The notes below the pieces were generated by a model. It ran no database searches. It was not told where the DNA came from and was given only the letters and a program-made list of their open reading frames with translations. Below, in pieces: positions 1-7,209 of a stretch of 13,568 nt of DNA (the first letter of the stretch is position 1; each line of letters begins with the position of its first letter). The DNA lies in the NCBI GenBank assembly GCA_947381875.1, contig CANCXY010000067.1, forward strand, positions 1-13,568. Direction: 5' to 3'. The stretch comes from an uncultured Clostridia bacterium. Its GTDB lineage: Bacteria > Bacillota > Clostridia > Oscillospirales > Ruminococcaceae. Both the position numbers and the translations under genes were made by a program.

Positions 1-46
1 AGATGTCCGTGCGTGACTGGAGTTCAGACGTGTGCTCTTCCGATCT
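1..46. other. Illumina adapter/index contamination at contig end
   Basis: These bases are sequencing-library sequence, not genome. Positions 1-4 (AGAT) match the 3' end of the P7 flow-cell primer. Positions 5-12 (GTCCGTGC) sit where the 8-base i7 index belongs. Positions 13-46 match the TruSeq read-2 adapter, from GTGACTGGAG to GCTCTTCCGATCT. An open frame from the ATG at 3 reads through them and yields the artefact peptide RDWSSDVCSSDL, which recurs in contaminated protein databases. Genomic sequence therefore begins at about 47, and the ATG at 3 is not a start codon. Confidence 0.97.
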
Positions 47-47
47 T

Positions 48-1046
48 GATAAAGTCTTAGAGGCAGGCGGCGCGATCTTTAAGATGGAGGCCGATGGCAC
101 CAAGGTCACATTTACGTATGTGGCTCAAATAACCGGCGCGAACGCTACGGGTACGCTGGACAAGGAAATTGATAATGCAAAAGCTACTGTCATCAATAAC
201 GCGATTGGTTCACCAGTTACCGTTACCGCCGATCCCACTGACTTTGACAAGGTTGGCGAGGCGCACCACAATACCATCAATGTGACAGGCGCAGTGGGCA
301 AGGTCACAGGTGCCCGCGCGGGCATGGATGTTGGCCTTACTGCGGACGTTGTCAAACCGGGTCAGACGCTGACCATTGAGGATAAAACATATACCTTTGT
401 GGAATGGGATGGCAAGACTACACTCGGTGAGGATGAGATTGGCATCAAAAAGGACTATAATCTTACAGTCCCAGCCGATCAAAACAAAGCCATCCAGGAT
501 GCAGTGAACCAGCTTTCCAATAAAGGAACAAAGAACTTTGTGATTGAAGCAAAAAATACCACTACGATTCACATTGGCCAGAAAGTAGACAGCGAAGATG
601 TGTTTGATACGGAAAAGAGCCTGAAGGATCTGGTTTCCGCCAAAGGGGCCAGCACCGATGCCGGTACAAAGCTGACCTTTAAGGATGTCACGCAATTGGC
701 GTCGGGCGACGCGATTCGTGTGGGTGATAAGACTTATACATTTGGCGATGGCACCAACGGTACACTCAAACTGGGTACGAATACCACTGTTAAAGGTGCA
801 TTAGAGCTTTTGAACAATATGACAGATCAGCAGGTGAATCAACTAACAGAGTGCATTGCTGAGCAAGTAAAACAAATGGATAGGAGAAGCGTAGAGTATC
901 AAGAACTATACCGGTTATTAGCAGAGACAAAAAAGCCCCATACATCAATCCGCAGAGTAATTGCCGAACACCTGCCGGAACTCGTTACAGGCACATTGTC
1001 CAATCTATTTGCATTTTGGATAACTACAGTTGCAATGCCGCAATGA
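48..1046 (+). CDS. Flagellin-like repeat protein, internal fragment with aberrant C-terminus (5' partial)
   Basis: The frame is open from the adapter junction to a TGA at 1044-1046; the real start lies upstream of the contig. Roughly the first 255 genomic residues are rich in Thr, Gly, Asp, Val and Ala. They contain two diverged copies of a beta-hairpin motif: GQTLTIEDKTYTFV (about 360-400) and SGDAIRVGDKTYTFGDG (about 703-753). Each precedes a helical piece of the KAIQDAVNQL or VKGALELLNN type. This pattern is typical of the variable surface region of long clostridial flagellins, which form the exposed part of the filament. The conserved flagellin N- and C-terminal helical domains are absent: the first is off the contig, and the second is replaced after about position 818 by a charged sequence that does not look like flagellin. 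The next gene is a glycosyltransferase, as in flagellin glycosylation loci. It could be another repeat-bearing surface protein. Confidence 0.55.
   Translation, partial: DKVLEAGGAIFKMEADGTKVTFTYVAQITGANATGTLDKEIDNAKATVINNAIGSPVTVTADPTDFDKVGEAHHNTINVTGAVGKVTGARAGMDVGLTADVVKPGQTLTIEDKTYTFVEWDGKTTLGEDEIGIKKDYNLTVPADQNKAIQDAVNQLSNKGTKNFVIEAKNTTTIHIGQKVDSEDVFDTEKSLKDLVSAKGASTDAGTKLTFKDVTQLASGDAIRVGDKTYTFGDGTNGTLKLGTNTTVKGALELLNNMTDQQVNQLTECIAEQVKQMDRRSVEYQELYRLLAETKKPHTSIRRVIAEHLPELVTGTLSNLFAFWITTVAMPQ
819..1046 (+). other. Unrecognised 75-residue tail, possibly a separate small gene or chimeric junction
   Basis: From the ATG at 819 the frame changes character. A charged, helix-forming stretch (MTDQQVNQLTECIAEQVKQ, then RRSVEYQELYRLL) is followed by a short hydrophobic end (LSNLFAFWITTVAMPQ). 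Composition is more A+T-rich and the flagellin-like repeat pattern stops abruptly. No Shine-Dalgarno precedes the ATG at 819, so independent translation is doubtful. The helix-plus-hydrophobic-tail form recalls small phage or plasmid proteins, but I do not recognise it. It may be the end of a truncated flagellin, a fusion made by recombination, or an assembly chimera. Confidence 0.35.
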
Positions 1047-1274
1047 ATCGAACTTTTTTAATTACGCATTGGGATGAAATCGGTTAAAATATCCACTAAT
1101 CTCAGAGAATCTGTAATCTTTGTGCGCATAAATAGGAGTACGAGGTATATGTCACGTTCTCAGTTGCGTTATAGCATTCACTTTCGCGAAATGACCAACG
1201 TTAGGGCGGTCCCCTATTAAGGAATACGGCAGAATGGTTAAGCAGTTTTAGTTGTGAGGAGGAGAAGCTAATAT
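1047..1274 (+). other. Intergenic region without a recognised gene
   Basis: This 228-base gap separates the flagellin-like fragment from the GT2 gene. A 23-codon frame (1149-1220) has a weak AGGAG at 1134-1138, too far upstream to be convincing, and no recognisable product. A perfect 10-base palindrome, TTTCGCGAAA, lies at 1182-1191. I see no clear sigma-A or sigma-28 promoter pair and no hairpin followed by a T run. Confidence 0.5.
1256..1264 (+). promoter_or_regulatory. Strong ribosome binding site of the GT2-TPR gene
   Basis: GAGGAGGAG ends 10 bases before the ATG at 1275. It supports this start and efficient translation. Confidence 0.85.
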
Positions 1275-3491
1275 ATGGCTACAACGCCGTTACTGTCCAT
1301 CGGCATGATTTTCAAAAACGAGGAGCGCTGTCTTGAGCGCTGCTTAAAATCCCTTGAACCGCTTCGGCAGGCTATTCCCTGCGAGCTGATTATGGCGGAT
1401 ACCGGTGCGGAGGACGGTAGCCGGGAAATTGCCGAAAAATACGCCGATGAGGTATTCGACTTTGAGTGGATCGACGACTTTGCCGCCGCCCGCAATGCAG
1501 TGATGGATAAGTGCAGCGGCAAATGGTACTTGACCATTGACTGCGACGAGTGGTTGGATGAGGATATTTCGGAACTGACGTCGTTTTTGAAAAGCAGGCA
1601 AAAAGCAGAGTACGCCTATGTGGTCCAGCGGAACTATTTTTCCGCGGAACTGGAAAAAGGGGAACTTTTCAGCGATTTTCACGCGATGCGCCTTGTACGG
1701 ATGTCCACTGGGAAAAGGTACTGCGGCGCAATTCATGAGGCATGGCACTGTCAAGGCCCCACGAAGAGACTGCTTCATACCATCCTGCACCACGATGGGT
1801 ATTTTTTTGCCGATCCAAAAGAGAAGAAAAAGAAAGTAAACCGCAATATGCAGTTGTTGCGCCAGGAGCTGGCGAATAACCCGGAGTCCCTGCGCACCTT
1901 AGTGGAGTGTATCGAATGTGAGGATGTGGATCAGGTTCAGTATGTCCGCCGCGCGGTAGAAATAGTACAGAAAAGGCGCGACACATGGACGCTTTACGGC
2001 GGCGATGTTATGCGCTACGCGGTCAAACTGGCATGGATTCGCGAGATGGCCGAGACGGAGGACTGGATCGAATATGGGAGAAAGACTTTTCCGGGGTCTG
2101 TTTTTGTCCAGATAGATTTGAATTTTGCCGCTTTTATGTTTGCCTACCGTGAGAAGGAATGGGAAAAAGCCATGCGGTATGGCGAGGACTATCTGAGCGG
2201 CTTACGCACTTTGCGGTACAACAAATTAAGTGGGGATGCTGCAGAAGAACTGGTTCGCGGCGGCTTTAGCTTTGCAACTCCCCCTTCCCAACGGGAGCTG
2301 ATGGTGGGCCTATCGGACGCCTATCGCAAAAATGGACAGGGTGAAAAGGCGCTGGAAATCATTTCATCGCTTGAAGGGGAAAAGCTCACTTCGGAGCAGG
2401 TGCGCAACATTGTCGTCCTGTTGTGCCAGCTCCATGCGGAAACCGCGCTCAATACCGCGCCTGCCCTCATGGGATTTTATGAGAAGATTGCCCAGGAAAA
2501 GCCGGATAAACAGAAATGCTCGGTGCGCATTTCATCATTCACCGCAATGGCGGCTCTTTGTTTTGGCAGATCGTACCGTGAGGAAGAAAAGGGACACGAC
2601 GGCTATTGGCGCCCCGCCTACACGGCCTTTCTTGCTCTGGCAGACCAATGCGAAGCTGGCCGCGCTGCCGTTATTATGAACGCTGACAGCCCCGAAGAAA
2701 TACGCGCCGTGTTATCAAAGGTGGAGTATTGGCAGGCTTTGCCCATTGAGGCGCTGGAACATGCTTTGCAGGCGGGCGTCCCGTTCCCTTTGAAGGAAAA
2801 TCCTGTCAACATGGAAGCGATGGACGGCCTTGCCGCCCGCCTGACGCATGATGAAAACACTGCCCGCCAAATAGCGCTATCCCTCCCGGACAAGCTGGAG
2901 CAGACCGACCGTCAAAGTCTGTATTGGGCGCAGTCGCTGGTCATGGCAGCATTGCGTACATTTGACTGGAAACTGGGAAAGAAAGAAGTACCTGTCAGCG
3001 CATTTGCCTGCCCTGAAAAGAAAAAGGACGCAGAAAAAAAGCTGGAACACAAATGTACCCCGGAAGAAGGGCTTGCGCTCATCCGGCGCTTTGCGCAGGT
3101 GGAATCCGCAATGCTGCCTCTTACATACACCGCACAGGCGCTTGCCGAGGAAAGCGCTTCCTTGCTGCCGCCCATGCACCGCTGGGGCTTGTACTGTATA
3201 CGGGCGCTGGAAGCGCTGGACAGCGGAAATCCGCACGAATACCTTTCCATCCTGCGCCGGGGCCTGAAAGCCTGCCCCGGTGAGAAGGATATGGTGCAAT
3301 TTTTACTTGACCGTTTCCAGGAAGACGCTCGCCCAAAAGCAAACCCGGAGCTGTTGGCGCTGGCGGAAAGAGTACGCGCGATTTTAGCCGCCTACGGCCC
3401 GGACAATCCCGCCGCCCGCGCCATCCGCGAGAGCGAGGCGTACAAGCAGGTCGCGTGGATTATTGAGCCAATGGGGCAGATGGTACAGTGA
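1275..3491 (+). CDS. GT2-family glycosyltransferase with TPR-like helical C-terminus
   Basis: The 738-residue protein begins with a GT-A fold of family 2: LLSIGMIFKNEERCLERCL (about 6-24), the nucleotide-binding ADTGAEDGS (41-49), FAAARN (69-74), and TIDCDEWLD (87-95), whose D89/D91 form the metal-binding DxD. The remaining some 500 residues are alpha-helical, with TPR-like pieces such as the FAYREKEWEKAMRYGEDYL region and YRKNGQGEKALEIISSL. In known relatives such domains bind the protein acceptor or partner proteins. GT2-TPR proteins of this size commonly lie beside flagellin genes in Clostridia and are thought to glycosylate flagellin; the donor sugar cannot be read from sequence. No signal peptide or membrane segment is seen, so it should be cytoplasmic. 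The start is set by the strong Shine-Dalgarno at 1256-1264. A GGAGGG and the rfbF remnant follow at once, so it was probably once directly upstream of rfbF. Confidence 0.85.
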   Translation: MATTPLLSIGMIFKNEERCLERCLKSLEPLRQAIPCELIMADTGAEDGSREIAEKYADEVFDFEWIDDFAAARNAVMDKCSGKWYLTIDCDEWLDEDISELTSFLKSRQKAEYAYVVQRNYFSAELEKGELFSDFHAMRLVRMSTGKRYCGAIHEAWHCQGPTKRLLHTILHHDGYFFADPKEKKKKVNRNMQLLRQELANNPESLRTLVECIECEDVDQVQYVRRAVEIVQKRRDTWTLYGGDVMRYAVKLAWIREMAETEDWIEYGRKTFPGSVFVQIDLNFAAFMFAYREKEWEKAMRYGEDYLSGLRTLRYNKLSGDAAEELVRGGFSFATPPSQRELMVGLSDAYRKNGQGEKALEIISSLEGEKLTSEQVRNIVVLLCQLHAETALNTAPALMGFYEKIAQEKPDKQKCSVRISSFTAMAALCFGRSYREEEKGHDGYWRPAYTAFLALADQCEAGRAAVIMNADSPEEIRAVLSKVEYWQALPIEALEHALQAGVPFPLKENPVNMEAMDGLAARLTHDENTARQIALSLPDKLEQTDRQSLYWAQSLVMAALRTFDWKLGKKEVPVSAFACPEKKKDAEKKLEHKCTPEEGLALIRRFAQVESAMLPLTYTAQALAEESASLLPPMHRWGLYCIRALEALDSGNPHEYLSILRRGLKACPGEKDMVQFLLDRFQEDARPKANPELLALAERVRAILAAYGPDNPAARAIRESEAYKQVAWIIEPMGQMVQ

Positions 3492-3500
3492 GTATGGAGG

Positions 3501-3536
3501 GCTAATACCATGAAGGTTGTAATTTTAGCCGGAGGC
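3501..3536 (+). repeat. Direct repeat copy 1: duplicated 5' end of rfbF
   Basis: GCTAAT plus the first 27 coding bases of rfbF recur at 6422-6456. The 27 coding bases differ at one position (codon 2, AAG versus AAA). The leader differs at two or three positions, including one extra base here. The two copies bracket the STAND ATPase gene. They are too long and too imperfect for a transposon target duplication, and fit recombination within homologous rfbF starts. Confidence 0.85.
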
Positions 3537-3602
3537 AACAGAAGGCTTTCGGTTCGGGTACTATGCAAACATGGTGTTCCACTGGTAATATCAGAGTTGT
3601 AG
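3510..3602 (+). pseudogene. rfbF 5'-end remnant (nine codons plus foreign frame)
   Basis: The ATG at 3510 has a good Shine-Dalgarno (GGAGGG, 3496-3501) and encodes MKVVILAGG, identical to the start of the intact RfbF at 6430. After codon 9 the sequence departs completely and the frame closes at the TAG 3600-3602 after 30 codons. The product could not be a cytidylyltransferase because everything beyond the first part of the nucleotide-binding loop is missing. The sequence after the junction holds, in another frame (3541-3588), a short reading ending FGYYANMVFHW-stop. It might be the 3' end of a gene from a donor locus; this is speculative. Alternatively, it is only a leader preceding the STAND gene. 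Confidence 0.8.
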
Positions 3603-3607
3603 CAAGC

Positions 3608-3613
3608 AGGAGG
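3608..3613 (+). promoter_or_regulatory. Ribosome binding site fixing the STAND gene start
   Basis: A perfect AGGAGG lies 6 bases before the ATG at 3620. The longer in-frame ATG at 3563 has no Shine-Dalgarno and adds 19 residues of unconvincing sequence, so 3620 is preferred. Confidence 0.85.
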
Positions 3614-3619
3614 TTATAT

Positions 3620-6310
3620 ATGCCTTTCAAGGAACTGCGCAGGAATGAAATTGAAATGCTGAAATCGATTATTAAACGACCGTCAAACTCCCGAAGGATT
3701 ATTTATATTCAAGGTCAGCCGGGCCTTGGGAAATCGGTCTTATCTGAATTTATCCGCAGCGAAATATCGAATGGACTGTGCGTAGCAGAAGATGGAAATT
3801 ATATACGTTATGCAGAATTGGATTTCAAGAACATTTCTCCCGACAGCGAAAACGAATATGAAGTTGTAAATCAATTATACAAACAGATGTGTCAGTGGGA
3901 CGGAATGGAGTTCGCAAATTATGAGCTGGCAAGAGTAAGTCTGTATTTGCAGTCTGGGAAAACAATACCGAAATATGAGATTGTTCAACATAATAGCGTT
4001 TTTTCTAAAATCGCTCAGGAGTTTGCTGTCAGTGTATTGGACTTCATTGGGGGAAAGGCATCAGGCGGACTCAAAAAAGAATTGGCATCGGTTGCGCTTT
4101 CCGCGGTTCTGAAGGGATTAGTAGGCGATACTATTCAGGATATATATAATGATTTAGAAAGCCGTATTTGCACCTTGTTTTCACAAGGAAAAAAACAGTT
4201 TTCAGAATTTGTACAGCAGTTTGACAGGGAATTTGCTGCCCGGAAAAGTGATGAGAAAGAATCTCTGCTTACAAAATACTTCATAAAGGATTTGGAAGAA
4301 AGCGAATCTTACTGCACAGCTCATAAGGTTGTATTCCTGGATACATTTGAAAAGGTTTCTATCAATCAGACGCATTGGATATACCAAACAATATTGAAAT
4401 CAAAAGCAAATATATTATGGATTATATTGGGTACGGATCCGTATGCGTTTAATGAGGAGGTTCATAGTAATCTGCAACGCAGTTTGCAGCCGTGTTGTTG
4501 GGGGAATGATGAGAATAAATGGCCGTTAAAAGAATTGTCAGATGAAAACTCAGAGAAACTGCTTGAACTCCGCGGTGTGCCAAAAGGAATCTTGAGAGAA
4601 AAAATGGTTCGAATATCCAATGGGCTTCCGGGTGCGCTTTCTTTGCTCGCTGATACATATTCAAACATGAGGGAAGAGAATCCAGACCTTGAACCTAACA
4701 TATATGATTTTGAGGTAAACAGCGTAGCGAATAGTTTATATGCAAATTTAATGCAGACAATCTATATGCGTCATATAAATGAGCCGCAACGGCTTGCGTA
4801 TGGGTTTCTCGCTGAACTGGATTTGTGGGATAGAGATGTCTTTTTTGCATATGCCGTCAAAGAGAATATCGCATATCCGGGACAGCTTTTTGAAAAACTG
4901 ACAAGACAAAGTATCAGCCAATATATCAGCGATCAAGGCGAGAGAACGAGGTGGAGTCTGTTGGATGTGCCAAAATCTGTGTTTCAAAAGAACAGCACAA
5001 AGAAAGAGAAACAGAGAAATCATAAAATAGCCTATGAATATTATAGAGAGGAATGTGAAAGAAGGCTGAAAGAGTATTCGGGAAGGGATTATTCATGGAG
5101 TACAGATGAATATGAAGATTTCCAGAAAATTTGTATAAATGCAGTACATTATGGCGTGCTGCAATATCAGGATAGGAATTCCTTTACTGATTTTTGTTTG
5201 TGGTTTATTAACAACGGAGCGATAGAATCAGGATTTCAACAAAGAATAAGTAACTACTATAGGCTTTATAGTTTGAAAGAAACACTTTTAAAAATATATA
5301 TCAGCGAAGTGACAAAAAAAGATAATTTCCAGTATGATATAGAACAAAAATTTCAAATGCAGGCATATTATGATTTGGCATGGGCGTATATACATCTTCA
5401 TAAATACGAAGAAGCGATTGAAAAAATTATGTTTAAGCTATCAAAGGGGATGATGTTATATCGAGCGATAACGCATGAGGAAAATATAAAGTGTGTTTAT
5501 AGCATAGGAGTAATTTATCAACGGTGGGGTGAGTATGGAGAAGCCAAATTTTGGCACAAGATCGCATTAGATCATTATGAAAAGAACTATAATAGGTTCA
5601 GTGATGCAAAAGGGAAGGCAAAGCTGTCCGCTTCTATAAATGCATATGCAGATGTGCTCATGAATCTGAGAGAATTTGAGGAGTCTCAAATAATTTATCA
5701 GGACGCATTAAAAATGCATGGGCTACAGACTGATGAAAACGGACAATATTATGCAACTGACAAAAATCCATTAAGCGGCATCCGTGCATTAGGGAATTAC
5801 TCTAAATTATTCTATTTGTGGGCAATGGATAAAATGGATAGCAAAATTTTGGATAAAGCTGAAAGATGTATAAAAGAATGCATCAGACTATATGAGAACT
5901 CTCAGTTAAATGAGGTGATACAAAGAAAGTCAGAATCAACAGTTCGACTGCTGACAATCGAATTCCAACGAAAAAGGTTTTTTAAGAAAGAGATAGCGTA
6001 TACAGATGAATACGATTATTTTGTCAATGCTTATCAAAAGTATATTAACAGGTGGGAAGGTATGCCCAATTACGCTAAAGACTATTTGCATAATATCCTA
6101 AATACAAGACATAATTTAAGCGTTGCGTATGCCTATGCTGGGCGAATAGAAGATGCAAAAGCTGAACTGGAGTATTGTATAAAGGAGCGAAGTGTGTATC
6201 AATCAGATTTTATAACAACCGTCGATAAAAATCTTGTAATGGCATACAAAAACATGGAAATGTTGAAATCAGCAAATCCACAGCTTGAGAAATTGCAGGC
6301 AATATATTGA
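3620..6310 (+). CDS. STAND-type P-loop ATPase with TPR-like C-terminus, no visible effector domain
   Basis: From the ATG at 3620 the protein has 896 residues. The ATPase starts almost at once. Walker A GQPGLGKS is at 32-39. A Gly/Ala-rich amphipathic insert lies at about 139-172. A Walker B-like VVFLDTFE is at 237-244, a sensor-like ILWIILGTDP at 265-274, and a GLPGAL motif at 335-340 that corresponds to the GLPLAL box of NB-ARC/STAND proteins. A probable winged-helix and linker region follows, then TPR-like helices from about 580 (LAWAYIHLHKYEEAI, IYQRWGEYGEAKFW, ADVLMNLREFEES) to the end (AYAYAGRIEDAKAELEYCI). STAND proteins are ligand-triggered switches: the repeats sense, ATP binding drives oligomerisation, and an effector acts. 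Here no nuclease, TIR, protease, DNA-binding or transmembrane effector is seen, so the partner or output is unknown. The gene is clearly more A+T-rich than its neighbours and sits between duplicated rfbF starts, which points to transfer. An antiphage or regulatory role is possible but inferred only. Confidence 0.8.
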   Translation: MPFKELRRNEIEMLKSIIKRPSNSRRIIYIQGQPGLGKSVLSEFIRSEISNGLCVAEDGNYIRYAELDFKNISPDSENEYEVVNQLYKQMCQWDGMEFANYELARVSLYLQSGKTIPKYEIVQHNSVFSKIAQEFAVSVLDFIGGKASGGLKKELASVALSAVLKGLVGDTIQDIYNDLESRICTLFSQGKKQFSEFVQQFDREFAARKSDEKESLLTKYFIKDLEESESYCTAHKVVFLDTFEKVSINQTHWIYQTILKSKANILWIILGTDPYAFNEEVHSNLQRSLQPCCWGNDENKWPLKELSDENSEKLLELRGVPKGILREKMVRISNGLPGALSLLADTYSNMREENPDLEPNIYDFEVNSVANSLYANLMQTIYMRHINEPQRLAYGFLAELDLWDRDVFFAYAVKENIAYPGQLFEKLTRQSISQYISDQGERTRWSLLDVPKSVFQKNSTKKEKQRNHKIAYEYYREECERRLKEYSGRDYSWSTDEYEDFQKICINAVHYGVLQYQDRNSFTDFCLWFINNGAIESGFQQRISNYYRLYSLKETLLKIYISEVTKKDNFQYDIEQKFQMQAYYDLAWAYIHLHKYEEAIEKIMFKLSKGMMLYRAITHEENIKCVYSIGVIYQRWGEYGEAKFWHKIALDHYEKNYNRFSDAKGKAKLSASINAYADVLMNLREFEESQIIYQDALKMHGLQTDENGQYYATDKNPLSGIRALGNYSKLFYLWAMDKMDSKILDKAERCIKECIRLYENSQLNEVIQRKSESTVRLLTIEFQRKRFFKKEIAYTDEYDYFVNAYQKYINRWEGMPNYAKDYLHNILNTRHNLSVAYAYAGRIEDAKAELEYCIKERSVYQSDFITTVDKNLVMAYKNMEMLKSANPQLEKLQAIY

Positions 6311-6429
6311 GCATCTTACTAAATAAAAGGACTAAGGTTACATTTAGAAAAAGCATCCTGCCATTGTGGCTTCGCTGGAGTATTCGCGCGGATGTCTTCA
6401 ATTTCCATAGAAAGGTCATGTGCTAATGT
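6311..6429 (+). other. Spacer between STAND gene and rfbF
   Basis: The 119 bases start A+T-rich like the STAND gene and become richer in G+C from about 6355. In one frame this later part reads as a plausible protein end (LPLWLRWSIRADVFNFHRK, then stop TAA 6423-6425). It may be the 3' remnant of a gene that preceded rfbF in a donor locus. No terminator hairpin is visible. The Shine-Dalgarno for rfbF here is only AAAGG (6411-6415), 14 bases from the ATG, weaker than the GGAGGG left behind at 3496-3501. Confidence 0.5.
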
Positions 6430-6456
6430 ATGAAAGTTGTAATTTTAGCCGGAGGC
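6422..6456 (+). repeat. Direct repeat copy 2 at the rfbF start
   Basis: This is the second copy of the repeat described at 3501-3536. It includes the first nine codons of the intact rfbF, and rfbF continues normally beyond it. Confidence 0.85.
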
Positions 6457-7203
6457 CTCGGCACGCGTATCAGCGAGGAAAGTTATCTGAAACCCAAGCC
6501 TATGATAACTATAGGCGAACAGCCCATCCTCTGGCACATCATGAAATATTATTCATCCTTTGATTTCAACGATTTCATCATCTGCTGTGGGTACAAAGGG
6601 CATGTTATCAAAGAATATTTTGCGGATTATTACTTACACCGTTCAGACGTAACCTTTGATTTCTCGGCAGAAAACCGTATGACCGTCCATCAGAATATAG
6701 CGGAGCCGTGGCGCGTAACACTGGTCGATACCGGCCTGAATACCCAAACGGGCGCACGCATCAAGCGTGTGCAGAAATACATTGGGGACGAGCCGTTCAT
6801 GTTGACCTACGGCGACGGCGTAAGCGACGTGAATTTGAACGCGCTGCTAAGTCAGCACCGCGCTTCTGAAAAGGCAGTAACGTTGACGGGTGTCCAGCCC
6901 GGCGGGCGCTATGGCGTATTGGAACTGGACGGGCAGTCGGTGACAGGTTTCCGCGAAAAAGCGAAAGCGGATGGCGGATGGGTCAACGGCGGGTTCATGG
7001 TGATGGAGCCGGGCGTATTCGAGTATTTAAGCGCAGAAGAAAGCTGCGTTTTAGAGCGTCAGCCAATGGAAGCGCTGGCGAGGGAAGGGAAAATGGGCGT
7101 TTACAAACACTACGGCTTCTGGCAGTGTATGGATACCCAGCGCGACCGGATCTGGCTGGAAAACCGCTGGGCAAACGACAACGCGCCGTGGAAAGTGTGG
7201 TGA
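6430..7203 (+). CDS. rfbF: Glucose-1-phosphate cytidylyltransferase
   Basis: RfbF joins CTP and alpha-D-glucose-1-phosphate to form CDP-glucose and pyrophosphate, the entry step to CDP-linked 6-deoxy sugars, in the cytoplasm. The 257 residues match the usual family length. Motifs are present in order: LAGGLGTRISEE (6-17) for nucleotide binding, KPKPM (21-25), ILWHIMKYY (33-41), TYGDGVSD (126-133) with the metal-binding Asp129, and WVNGGFMVMEP (184-194) at the sugar site. The C-terminal GFWQCMDTQRD is also typical. It is followed after six bases by rfbG, so the two are probably co-translated. Its own Shine-Dalgarno is weak, perhaps because the upstream region was replaced when the STAND gene arrived. 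The gene looks intact. Confidence 0.95.
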   Translation: MKVVILAGGLGTRISEESYLKPKPMITIGEQPILWHIMKYYSSFDFNDFIICCGYKGHVIKEYFADYYLHRSDVTFDFSAENRMTVHQNIAEPWRVTLVDTGLNTQTGARIKRVQKYIGDEPFMLTYGDGVSDVNLNALLSQHRASEKAVTLTGVQPGGRYGVLELDGQSVTGFREKAKADGGWVNGGFMVMEPGVFEYLSAEESCVLERQPMEALAREGKMGVYKHYGFWQCMDTQRDRIWLENRWANDNAPWKVW

Positions 7204-7209
7204 TTTTTA

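Noticed and set aside
3..47. ATG at 3 as the start of a 347-residue protein
   Set aside because: The ATG and first 14 codons are adapter and index sequence.
210..695. Minus-strand 161-codon frame opposite the flagellin-like fragment
   Set aside because: No ribosome binding site or recognisable motif, and it mirrors the repeat-coding strand.
1149..1220. 23-codon frame in the gap before the GT2 gene
   Set aside because: The AGGAG is poorly spaced and the product has no recognisable feature; not listed as a gene.
3563..3619. Upstream ATG extending the STAND ATPase by 19 residues
   Set aside because: No Shine-Dalgarno there, whereas AGGAGG stands 6 bases before the ATG at 3620. The extra residues overlap the rfbF junction.
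3501..6456. STAND gene as a transposon with target duplication
   Set aside because: The repeats are about 35 bases and imperfect, match a gene start, and no terminal inverted repeats or transposase are present.
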